Origin: Solirubrobacteraceae bacterium
Lineage (GTDB): Bacteria > Actinomycetota > Thermoleophilia > Solirubrobacterales > Solirubrobacteraceae
NCBI GenBank assembly: GCA_030149625.1
Contig: JASLHP010000285.1
Location: 1-5,202, forward strand
Direction: 5' to 3'
Length of the DNA: 5,202 bases
Below are positions 1 to 5,157 of this stretch, piece after piece. The position numbers were made by a program, and so were the translations under genes. The notes under the pieces were generated by a model. It was not told the origin of the DNA and made no database searches. It saw only the letters and a program-made list of their open reading frames with translations. Every line of letters begins with the position of its first letter. Position 1 is the stretch's first letter.

Positions 1-711
1 TCAGGACCGCGCTCGCCGGGCCTCGCCGATCGTCTCGCCGAGCGAACGCCGCTGGCGCCCATCGCCGTCGAAGTTCTCGGCCGCGAGCCACACTTCGAAG
101 CCGGCGCGAATCGCCGGCCACTCCTCGTCGGTGATCGAGAACCAGGCCGTGTCGCGATTGCGTCCCTTGACGACCATGTGCTTGCGAAAGATGCCCTCGA
201 ATGTGAACCCGAAGCGCGCGGCCGCGGCGCGAGACGCCGCGTTGAGCGCGTTGCACTTCCACTCGAGACGGCGATATCCGAGCTCGTCGAACGCGTGTCG
301 TGCCAGCAGGTAGATCGCCTCGGTGGCGGCGGTTGTGCGCTTGAGCCGCGCAGCGAACCAGATGTGTCCGATCTCGATCACGCCGAACTGCGGCGTGATG
401 CGCAGGTAGGCGGCCATCCCGAGCGGCGCGCCGCCGGAGAGCGGTTCGAGCGCGAAGTAGACGGCGTCCTCGATGTCCGCCACCGAGCTGAGGGCGCTCC
501 GCAGCTGCTCGACGCTCTCGTAGGGGCCATCCGGGAGGTATGTCCAGATCGCGCGATCGCCGCTCTCGGGATGTGACGCCGCAAACAGCGACTGCGCATC
601 GGCCCGCGGATCGATCGGACGGACCAGCACGTGCGCGCCGCGCAGCACCTCGCGCGCGGGGCGCCTGGCCGGTGCCCACGTCACCGCCTCACCGAGCGGA
701 AGCCCTTGCAT
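1..711 (-). CDS. GNAT family N-acetyltransferase (RimJ/RimL-like)
   Basis: Predicted cytoplasmic acetyl-CoA-dependent N-acetyltransferase of 236 residues; the substrate (protein N-terminus, amine or antibiotic) cannot be told. The N-terminal stretch up to about residue 35 ends in LVRPIDP, the usual first strand of the RimJ/RimL branch. The GNAT core follows: a central strand region VIEIGHIWF (111-119), then the acetyl-CoA pyrophosphate-binding segment as LKRTTAATEA (123-132), a variant of the usual Q/RxxGxG/A. Next come the helix ending ELGYRRLEWKCN (143-154), the motif NAASRAAAARFGF (157-169), and a C-terminal GRNRDTAWFSITDEEWP (183-199). All are typical of a COG1670 subgroup of about 210-240 residues. 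The ATG at 711 is chosen because this subgroup usually carries an extension like residues 8-25, with a WxPxxRP pattern. No clear Shine-Dalgarno sequence precedes it, so a later GTG (684 or 648) is possible. It is divergent from the ATL gene. The family call is firm; the substrate is unknown. Confidence 0.88.
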   Translation of the reverse strand: MQGLPLGEAVTWAPARRPAREVLRGAHVLVRPIDPRADAQSLFAASHPESGDRAIWTYLPDGPYESVEQLRSALSSVADIEDAVYFALEPLSGGAPLGMAAYLRITPQFGVIEIGHIWFAARLKRTTAATEAIYLLARHAFDELGYRRLEWKCNALNAASRAAAARFGFTFEGIFRKHMVVKGRNRDTAWFSITDEEWPAIRAGFEVWLAAENFDGDGRQRRSLGETIGEARRARS

Positions 712-719
712 CGAATGCA
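707..719. repeat. Short inverted repeat over the acetyltransferase start codon
   Basis: TGCAT (707-711) and ATGCA (715-719) form a perfect 5-bp dyad around CGA, and the left arm contains the start codon of the acetyltransferase. It could be a small operator or RNA structure limiting translation, but so short a dyad can occur by chance. The rest of the 97-base gap to the ATL gene (712-808) shows no convincing promoter pair on either strand. Confidence 0.2.
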
Positions 720-808
720 GTCAATCACGACCGTCGGAGTCCCGTCGCTGCGCGTCAGACGTGCGTGCGGGGGCCGCCCGCCGCGAGCTCGCTGGATCTG
801 CTGCCACC

Positions 809-1111
809 ATGTGTCGGATGACAGACAGGCGGGACGCGAACGCCGAGGCGGTCTTGCGGCGCGTGCGCGCAATTCCCCCCGGCTACGTGCGCACGTATGG
901 CGACGTCTCCCCCGGCGCGCCTCGTCTCGCCGGCTACGTGCTGAGCCGCGCCGACGCACGCGACGCACCGTGGCACCGGGTCGTCCGCGCCGATGGCTCG
1001 CTCGCGAAGGGCGCGCGTCAGAGGCGGCTGCTCGAAGCCGAGGCGGTGCCTTTCCACGGCGAGAACGTGCTGATGTCCAGCGCGAGGCTCGATGACCTGG
1101 ACGCGATATGA
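809..1111 (+). CDS. Alkyltransferase-like (ATL) protein, MGMT family without the acceptor Cys
   Basis: Small DNA-damage sensor of 100 residues matching the C-terminal DNA-binding domain of O6-methylguanine-DNA methyltransferase. The active-site motif PCHRV is here PWHRV (P54, W55, H56, R57, V58), the defining Cys-to-Trp change of ATL proteins. Known ATLs bind O6-alkylguanine, flip it out and hand it to nucleotide excision repair rather than removing the alkyl group. Also visible are IPPGYVRTYGDV (22-33), with Tyr30 in the nucleotide-flipping position, Arg39 in APRLAG as the likely arginine finger, and QRRLLEAEAV (71-80), the conserved end of the fold. The stretch between TYG and the arginine finger is shorter than in classical MGMT; I recall similar short forms in actinobacterial homologues. 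The start is uncertain: ATG 809 has only a weak GGA at 794-796, ATG 818 would give 97 residues, and GTG 761 would give 116. None has a good ribosome binding site. Confidence 0.87.
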   Translation: MCRMTDRRDANAEAVLRRVRAIPPGYVRTYGDVSPGAPRLAGYVLSRADARDAPWHRVVRADGSLAKGARQRRLLEAEAVPFHGENVLMSSARLDDLDAI

Positions 1112-1161
1112 GGCGCTTCAGGTGAGCCCCTTGCGCTGCCGACCCGCGAGAACAGATCCGG

Positions 1162-1192
1162 TTGCCGGAACTTGGACGGCTGGTTAGTCTAA
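1162..1192 (+). promoter_or_regulatory. Candidate promoter of the SGNH hydrolase gene
   Basis: TTGCCG (1162-1167) and TAGTCT (1185-1190) are 17 bases apart, matching the TTGnnn / TAnnnT pattern of a housekeeping promoter, with transcription expected to start near 1197. The same stretch can be read as an ECF-sigma promoter: GGAACTT (1167-1173) and GTCTAA (1187-1192) resemble the sigma-E type -35 and -10, but their 13-base gap is about two bases shorter than usual. Which reading is right cannot be settled by eye. Confidence 0.4.
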
Positions 1193-1204
1193 GCGCTCCA
1201 GCCG
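1177..1204. repeat. Dyad around the -10 element (possible operator)
   Basis: CGGCTGG (1177-1183) and CCAGCCG (1198-1204) are perfect 7-bp inverted repeats separated by 14 bases, so the half-site centres lie 21 bp apart, two helical turns. The candidate -10 box sits between the arms. This geometry suits a dimeric repressor, but no regulator gene is adjacent. An RNA hairpin is less likely, because the left arm would lie upstream of the predicted transcript start. Confidence 0.35.
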
Positions 1205-1256
1205 AGGCCGACGCGCTGGGGAGGAGCAAAGGCCCCGGGCACTGTCGTCCGATCCC

Positions 1257-1264
1257 GAGGAGGA
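1257..1264 (+). promoter_or_regulatory. Strong Shine-Dalgarno sequence of the SGNH hydrolase
   Basis: GAGGAGGA ends three bases before the ATG at 1268, and its AGGAGG core (1258-1263) is a full complement of the 16S rRNA tail. It fixes the start codon and suggests high translation. It is much stronger than anything in front of the ATL or acetyltransferase genes. Confidence 0.8.
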
Positions 1265-1267
1265 TTC

Positions 1268-2230
1268 ATGCCTGTTCCGCACCGATCCCGCGCGCGTCTG
1301 TTGACGTGCTTCGCGCTAGCCATCGTCTCGCTTGGAGCGCTCGCGTTCACCCAGATCGCGAACGCCGCCCAAGTCGGAAACACCTACCTCGCGCTCGGCG
1401 ACTCGCTTGCCTACGGCTATCACGCCGCGCAGTTCAAGCAAGAGCTGGAAAAGAAAGGCTACGTCGAACCGTCGACGTTCGACCAGGGCTATGTGGATGA
1501 CTTCGGCGCCGCGCTGAAGCTCGCCCATCCAAAACTTCAGATAATCAACGACGGCTGCCCCGGCGAGACCACCGAAACGTTCATCGACGGCTCGGGCATT
1601 CCCGGGTACTGCGCCGGCGGCCCGACCGGCACCCCGTTCCCGTACGCGTTCCTGCACCACCCCTACACCCCCTATACCTCGCAGCTCGCCGACGCGCTCG
1701 CGATCCTCAAAGAAAACCCCGAAGTCAGCCCGATCACGCTGGACATCGGCGCAAACGACGTACTTCAGTTCCTCGCGAGCAAGTGCGGCTTCCCGGCGAC
1801 GTTCAGCTGCAGCCCCGCGGAAGTCGAAGCCGAGTTCGGGCACATCGCCGCGAACGTCTACTCGATCCTCGTGCAGCTGCACGCCGCCGCACCGAAAGCG
1901 CAAATCGTGCTGATCGGGCTCTACAACCCGTACCCGACGGTGCTGCCCGCGCCTGGCGGCGACAGGACGACGGCGGCGCTCAACGCGGCGCTCGAACACG
2001 TGGCCGCCGGGGTTCCTGAGACCAGCTTCGCCAACCCCGAGCCACCGTTCAACCCGTCGATCCTCACTGGAGCGCCGGAATCCACCGATCTGCTGACGAT
2101 CTGCGCGTTCACGGCCATGTGCCCAGGCGGTACGTTCAATCCGACGAGTCCCAATGCCGACATTCACCCCACCACGCTCGGCTACGGCGTGATGGCGGGA
2201 GTCCTCGGGGCCGATTTCCTGACGCACTGA
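1268..2230 (+). CDS. Secreted SGNH/GDSL-family hydrolase (esterase or lipase)
   Basis: Predicted exported ester hydrolase of 320 residues. Residues 1-33 form a Sec signal peptide: basic HRSRAR (5-10), a hydrophobic core (about 11-27), and ANA before a likely cleavage after 33. The SGNH blocks follow in order. Block I is YLALGDSLAYG with nucleophile Ser46; block II is the Gly99 region in DGCPGETTETF; block III is LDIGANDV with Gly161 and Asn163; block V is NADIHPTTLGYG with His300. In block V the Asp (298) lies two residues before His rather than three as in canonical DxxH; Ala297 occupies that place. The six mature cysteines fall into neighbouring pairs (97/115, 173/181, 279/285), which resembles the three disulfides of actinomycete secreted GDSL lipases and supports an extracellular site. 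The substrate is unknown. Glu codons are 9 GAA to 5 GAG, unlike the regulator in this window, which uses only GAG. It appears to be a single gene with its own promoter. Confidence 0.9.
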   Translation: MPVPHRSRARLLTCFALAIVSLGALAFTQIANAAQVGNTYLALGDSLAYGYHAAQFKQELEKKGYVEPSTFDQGYVDDFGAALKLAHPKLQIINDGCPGETTETFIDGSGIPGYCAGGPTGTPFPYAFLHHPYTPYTSQLADALAILKENPEVSPITLDIGANDVLQFLASKCGFPATFSCSPAEVEAEFGHIAANVYSILVQLHAAAPKAQIVLIGLYNPYPTVLPAPGGDRTTAALNAALEHVAAGVPETSFANPEPPFNPSILTGAPESTDLLTICAFTAMCPGGTFNPTSPNADIHPTTLGYGVMAGVLGADFLTH

Positions 2231-2250
2231 GCGCCGCGGAGACGATCATG

Positions 2251-2307
2251 GCGGTGCCCCTGCCAGCCAGTCGGCGGGGGCACCGCGTCAGTCGGCAGGG
2301 GCACCGC
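2251..2307 (+). terminator. GC-rich hairpin between convergent genes, with two alternative 3' arms
   Basis: The arm GCGGTGCCCCTGCC (2251-2264) can pair with GGCGGGGGCACCGC (2273-2286) over 14 bp, with one T·G wobble and an 8-base loop. It can also pair perfectly over 14 bp with GGCAGGGGCACCGC (2294-2307), with a longer loop. The element begins 20 bases after the SGNH hydrolase stop and lies downstream of the converging exporter gene, so it could end transcripts from both sides. No T-run follows; hairpins without T-runs have been proposed as terminators in high-GC actinobacteria. Confidence 0.6.
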
Positions 2308-2319
2308 GCCGGTCGGCGG
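2268..2319. repeat. 21-bp tandem repeat, about 2.5 copies
   Basis: CAGTCGGCGGGGGCACCGCG (2268-2287) recurs at 2289-2308 with a single G-to-A change, and a shortened third copy, CGGTCGGCGG, starts in register at 2310. The period is 21 bp. The first two units supply the two alternative 3' arms of the hairpin. Bases 2320-2361 after it, up to the exporter stop codon, show nothing recognisable beyond short GACGTC and GAGCTC palindromes. Confidence 0.75.
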
Positions 2320-2361
2320 CGACGTCGAGCTCGGCTCTACCCTGCTGGAGATCTGAGCGGC

Positions 2362-3891
2362 TCAGGTGGTGGCGGGCGCGGCGGCGGCAACCGGAGCCGG
2401 CGCTGGACGCACGAGCGCGAGCACCAACAAGCCGCCGAGGATCGCCGCCAAGCCGGCGATCAGGTAGATGTCGTTCTGCCCGCTTGCGTACGCGACGCGA
2501 ATCGCATGGGCGACGCCAGCTCGAGCGCTCGTTCCGGCGTGCGCGACCAGGACCCCGGCCCCGCCCTGCGAGGCGACCGCGGCGGCCGCGTGAGGATCGG
2601 CGAAGTGACCGCTGCGCGCGAGCGAGTCGCCGAGGCGGGTCGCAAAGATCGTGCCCAGGGCGGCGATGCCGAGCGCGTAGCCGAGCTGGCGGAAGGTGTT
2701 GACGCTGCCGCTGGCCATGCCGGCGCGCTCGGGGCGCACGGCGGCGAGCGTGGCCGAGACCAGCACCGGCGAGGCCAGGCCGACGCCGACGCCGGTAACG
2801 ATCAGCCCGGGGATCAGCACAGCCCAGCCAGAGGAGGCGCCGATCGCGCAGCGCAGCAGCGAGCCCGCGCCGATCAACAGCAGTCCGCCGCCCAGCGGCA
2901 GGCGCGCGGGGATGTGATGCATGAAGCGCCCGACGCCGGCGGAGACGGCGAAGGCCACCGCGGCGAGCGGCGAGACCACGAGCCCGGCGTCGATCGCCGA
3001 AAGCCCGAGCACCGACTGCAGCCACAACTGCGTGTAGACGAACGGGGCGAAAGCGCCGGCTGCGAGCAGCACGGCGGCGATCATCAGCGTCGCGAACGAC
3101 GGGTCGCGCAGCAGCGCGAGGTCGATCAACGGCGAGCGCAGGCGCGGCTCGAGGATGACGAACGCGAGCAGCGCGACGGCGGCGGCAAAGAACGCGAGGA
3201 GCGTGGTGCTCGCGCCCCAGCCGGACTCGCCGCCGTGGATCAGCGCGAAGGTGAGGCTGCCGGCGGCGATCGTGAAGGTCGTGGCCCCAGCCCAGTCGAG
3301 CCGCTCGCTGTGGCCGCGGGACTCCGCAAGCACCCGCTGGGTCATGGCCACCGCGACAGCGGCGATCGGGAGGTTGACGAGGAAGATCGCGCGCCAGTCG
3401 AAAGCGTCGATCAGCAGGCCGCCGAGGATCGGGGCGATCGCGGCGGCAGCACCTGTGACGGCGCCCCAGACCCCGAACGCGACGCCGCGGTCGCGCCCCC
3501 CGTAGGTCGTGTTGAGCAGGGCGCTGTTGGTGGCGAACATCGCCGCCGCGCCGGCCCCCTGGACCGCGCGCGCGGCGATCAGCAGGCCGGCGCTGGGAGC
3601 CAGCGCGCAGCACAGCGAGGAGACCGCGAACACGATCAGGCCGACCTGGAAGGTGAGCCGGCGGCCGAAGCGGTCGGCGAGCGAGCCACCCAGGAGCAGC
3701 AGCGCGGCAAGCGAGAGCGCGTAGGCGTCGATCACCCACTGCAACGAGGACAGTCGCGCGTGTAGATCGCTTGACATCGAGGGCAGCGCGACGCTGACGA
3801 TCGTGACGTCGACGAGCAGGATGAAGGTGCCGAGGCAGATGGCCACGAGCGGCCACCAACGGCTGCGGGTCGGTGTGGCGTCGGTGTTCAC
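2362..3891 (-). CDS. MFS multidrug exporter, DHA2 (14-TM, EmrB/QacA-like)
   Basis: Predicted inner-membrane proton-coupled drug exporter of 509 residues, the usual length for 14 transmembrane helices. TM1 (about 13-37) carries LVDVTIVSVALP with Asp28, the DHA2 signature. Motif A, GGSLADRFGRR (68-78), lies in the TM2-TM3 loop. A motif C variant in TM5 reads TGAAAAIAPILGGLL (146-160) and is followed by DWRAIFLVNLPI (165-176), typical of the family. A late conserved block GMASGSVNTFRQLGYALG (391-408) is present, then a long polar loop (about 420-465), a last helix (about 474-494) and an Ala/Pro-rich cytoplasmic tail. The GTG start at 3891 is chosen because GGAGGA stands four bases upstream. An ATG at 3966 would add 25 charged, non-membrane residues and has no ribosome binding site. 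It is divergent from the Lrp-type regulator, its probable controller. The exported compound cannot be inferred. Confidence 0.92.
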   Translation of the reverse strand: MNTDATPTRSRWWPLVAICLGTFILLVDVTIVSVALPSMSSDLHARLSSLQWVIDAYALSLAALLLLGGSLADRFGRRLTFQVGLIVFAVSSLCCALAPSAGLLIAARAVQGAGAAAMFATNSALLNTTYGGRDRGVAFGVWGAVTGAAAAIAPILGGLLIDAFDWRAIFLVNLPIAAVAVAMTQRVLAESRGHSERLDWAGATTFTIAAGSLTFALIHGGESGWGASTTLLAFFAAAVALLAFVILEPRLRSPLIDLALLRDPSFATLMIAAVLLAAGAFAPFVYTQLWLQSVLGLSAIDAGLVVSPLAAVAFAVSAGVGRFMHHIPARLPLGGGLLLIGAGSLLRCAIGASSGWAVLIPGLIVTGVGVGLASPVLVSATLAAVRPERAGMASGSVNTFRQLGYALGIAALGTIFATRLGDSLARSGHFADPHAAAAVASQGGAGVLVAHAGTSARAGVAHAIRVAYASGQNDIYLIAGLAAILGGLLVLALVRPAPAPVAAAAPATT

Positions 3892-3895
3892 GTCG

Positions 3896-3901
3896 TCCTC
3901 C
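3896..3901 (-). promoter_or_regulatory. Shine-Dalgarno sequence deciding the exporter's GTG start
   Basis: Reading the minus strand, GGAGGA is followed by CGAC and then GTG (3891-3889). The good match and spacing favour this start over the ATG 75 bases upstream. Confidence 0.75.
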
Positions 3902-4017
3902 GTTTCGTTGCGCTCTCGCCCACGAGGCAGTCGCGGCGGACGAAGAGCAGAAGAATCCTCCACCATCGTGCCAATACGGCGGATATAGGTCCAGCCTCTG
4001 CTTGAATCTCGGTGGAT

Positions 4018-4037
4018 ATCGAGCTGATCAGCTAGAT
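4018..4037. promoter_or_regulatory. Palindromic operator candidate overlapping the regulator's -10
   Basis: AGCTGATCAGCT (4022-4033) is a perfect 12-bp palindrome. It extends to 20 bp (4018-4037) with a single mismatched pair at 4021/4034. Its right edge overlaps TAGATT (4033-4038), a reasonable -10 box for the regulator gene. Binding here would block that promoter, suggesting autorepression, and could also affect the divergent exporter. Confidence 0.55.
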
Positions 4038-4038
4038 T
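4033..4038 (+). promoter_or_regulatory. Candidate -10 of the Lrp-type regulator
   Basis: TAGATT fits TAnnnT and lies 14 bases before the ATG at 4053. Transcription would then begin only about 5-10 bases before the start codon. Together with the lack of a clear Shine-Dalgarno sequence, this suggests a leaderless or very short-leader mRNA, common in actinobacteria. No good -35 stands 17 bases upstream; TTGAAT at 4002-4007 is too far away. Confidence 0.35.
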
Positions 4039-4052
4039 AGCGGCGATATTCG

Positions 4053-5015
4053 ATGCCAGATGCGCTCGACATACAGCTTCTGCAGGCGCTGCAGCTCGAC
4101 GGCCGTGCGCCGTTCAGCCTGATCGCCGAGGTGCTCGGCGTGTCCGATCAGACGATCGCGCGTCGCTACAACCGGCTGACCGAGGCGGGGATGTTGCGAG
4201 TGCGCGGGCTCAGCGACCCCGAGCGTCTGCGTCACACGCGCTGGATCGTGCGCGTGCAGTGCATCCCCGCGGCCGCGTCGGCCGCGGCCGACGCGCTCGC
4301 ACGCAGGCCCGACACGTCGTGGATCAGTCTTTCCGCTGGAGGCACGGAGATCACCTGCGCGGTACGCACCGACCCGACGGCCGACGGCGAGCGCGTGCTG
4401 CTGCAGACGCTGCCGCGCAATCGCTTCGTGGTGGGGATGATCGCGCAGTGCGTGCTGCACACGTTCTTCGGCGACGCCGCCGCGCTGATCAGCAAGGTTG
4501 GAACGCTGTCGGAGGACCAGATCGCGCGCTTGCGGGCGCCGCCACCAAGACCGCCGGCGCATCCGGTGACCCTCAGCGAGCTCGACCGGCGACTGCTGCA
4601 GGCGCTCGAGCGCGACGGACGCACCACGTTCGCCGAGCTGGCGGCCGCGAGCGATGCCTCGCAGACGACCGTGCGCCGGCGCATGTCCGAGCTGCGCGAG
4701 AACGGCACGCTGTACTTCGATGTGGACTTCGAGCAGGCGCTGCTGGACCTGCACGTGCGCGCGATGCTGTGGATGGCCGTCGCACCGAGCGAGCTGGAGC
4801 GCACGGGCGGGGCGCTGCGCGAGCACCCGGAGACGGCGTTCGTGGCCGCGACCAGCGGCGCTACGAACCTGTGCGTGTCGGTGGTGTGCCCGGACACCAC
4901 CGCGCTCTACACCTACCTGACGACTCGCATCGCCGCGCTGCCGGCCGTCGAGCGCGTGGAGACGGTCCCGATCGTGCGCACGATCAAGCGCAGCGGCGTG
5001 CTCAGCCCGTCGTGA
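4053..5015 (+). CDS. Tandem-domain Lrp/AsnC family transcriptional regulator
   Basis: Cytoplasmic DNA-binding regulator of 320 residues, about twice the usual 150-160 of Lrp/AsnC proteins because the whole unit is duplicated. HTH1 (about 3-50) reads LDIQLLQALQLDGRAPFSLIA then LGVSDQTIARRYNRLTEAG. RAM-like domain 1 (about 62-150) has GGTEITCAV (96-104) at the usual effector-loop position. A Pro-rich linker follows (162-171). HTH2 (about 174-220) reads LSELDRRLLQALERDGRTTFAEL then SQTTVRRRMSELRENG. RAM-like domain 2 (about 233-312) has SGATNLCVSVV (268-278). Such proteins usually act as small-molecule-responsive local regulators; the ligand here is unknown. It is divergent from the DHA2 exporter across a 161-base gap with palindromic and phased sites, so control of the exporter and of itself is the likely role (inference). 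All 18 Glu codons are GAG. The last eight codons lie inside a 63-bp tandem repeat. Confidence 0.9.
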   Translation: MPDALDIQLLQALQLDGRAPFSLIAEVLGVSDQTIARRYNRLTEAGMLRVRGLSDPERLRHTRWIVRVQCIPAAASAAADALARRPDTSWISLSAGGTEITCAVRTDPTADGERVLLQTLPRNRFVVGMIAQCVLHTFFGDAAALISKVGTLSEDQIARLRAPPPRPPAHPVTLSELDRRLLQALERDGRTTFAELAAASDASQTTVRRRMSELRENGTLYFDVDFEQALLDLHVRAMLWMAVAPSELERTGGALREHPETAFVAATSGATNLCVSVVCPDTTALYTYLTTRIAALPAVERVETVPIVRTIKRSGVLSPS

Positions 5016-5019
5016 GACG

Positions 5020-5050
5020 ACTCATGCGCGGTTTACGCGTGCGTGATTTT
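5020..5050 (+). terminator. Rho-independent-like terminator, first copy
   Basis: The 5' arm ACTCATGCG (5020-5028) and 3' arm CGCGTGCGT (5036-5044) form a 9-position stem with one T·C mismatch and one T·G wobble. The loop is CGGTTTA, and GA then TTTT (5047-5050) follow. It begins five bases after the regulator's stop codon. Confidence 0.55.
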
Positions 5051-5082
5051 CCGCAGCGGCGTGCTCAGCCCATCCTGAGACG

Positions 5083-5113
5083 GCGCATGCGGGGTTTACG
5101 CGTGCGCGATTTT
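5083..5113 (+). terminator. Rho-independent-like terminator, second copy (better paired)
   Basis: GCGCATGCG (5083-5091) pairs with CGCGTGCGC (5099-5107) over 9 bp with one T·G wobble and the loop GGGTTTA. GA and TTTT (5110-5113) follow. Relative to the first copy, the mismatch is repaired and an A-T pair has become G-C, so this is the stronger hairpin of the two. Confidence 0.62.
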
Positions 5114-5157
5114 CGTATGGTTCGCGACGCCGCGCTGCTGGGCATTGCCAGCGGACC

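Larger units (their letters stand above)
3982..4049. promoter_or_regulatory. Three GATAT boxes about three helical turns apart
   Basis: GATAT occurs at 3982-3986, 4015-4019 and 4045-4049, each preceded by a GG-rich stretch (CGGCG, CGGTG, GCGGC). The start-to-start distances are 33 and 30 bp, close to three turns of DNA, which would put the boxes roughly on one face of the helix. Lrp/AsnC proteins are known to bind several phased sites and wrap DNA, so these are candidate sites for the adjacent regulator. On the minus strand the first box is part of TATATC (3987-3982), a possible -10 for the exporter. Confidence 0.4.
4989..5114. repeat. 63-bp tandem duplication of the regulator gene's end and terminator
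   Basis: Bases 4989-5051 recur as 5052-5114, with 57 of 63 positions identical. The unit holds the last eight codons (RSGVLSPS), the stop codon, a hairpin and a TTTT run. The second copy therefore contains a non-coding relic of the gene's 3' end with its own TGA (5076-5078). The period is exactly 21 codons. The differences lie mostly outside the hairpin core or preserve its pairing. Confidence 0.92.

Noticed and set aside
1108..1125. ATGA overlap at the ATL stop, starting a five-codon frame
   Set aside because: It ends after five codons (MRRFR) with no sign of translation; a chance overlap.
1316..2227. A 303-codon minus-strand open frame opposite the secreted hydrolase
   Set aside because: It is Arg/Val/Gly-rich without motifs, while the opposite strand holds all the SGNH blocks, a signal peptide and a strong ribosome binding site.
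2268..2319. The 21-bp repeats as a CRISPR-like array
   Set aside because: The repeats adjoin with no spacers and there are no cas genes; it is a simple tandem repeat within a terminator.
2119..3765. A 548-codon plus-strand open frame opposite the exporter gene
   Set aside because: Its translation is dominated by Arg, Gly, Asp, Gln and Ala with no domain, and it lies antisense to a clear 14-TM transporter. It is a GC-driven shadow frame.
2288..3859. A 523-codon minus-strand frame overlapping the exporter in another register
   Set aside because: It is Arg-rich low-complexity translation; the transporter motifs A, C and D1 are all in the other frame.
3892..3966. Upstream ATG at 3966 as the exporter start
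   Set aside because: It has no ribosome binding site and would add 25 charged residues before TM1; GTG 3891 has a well-spaced GGAGGA.
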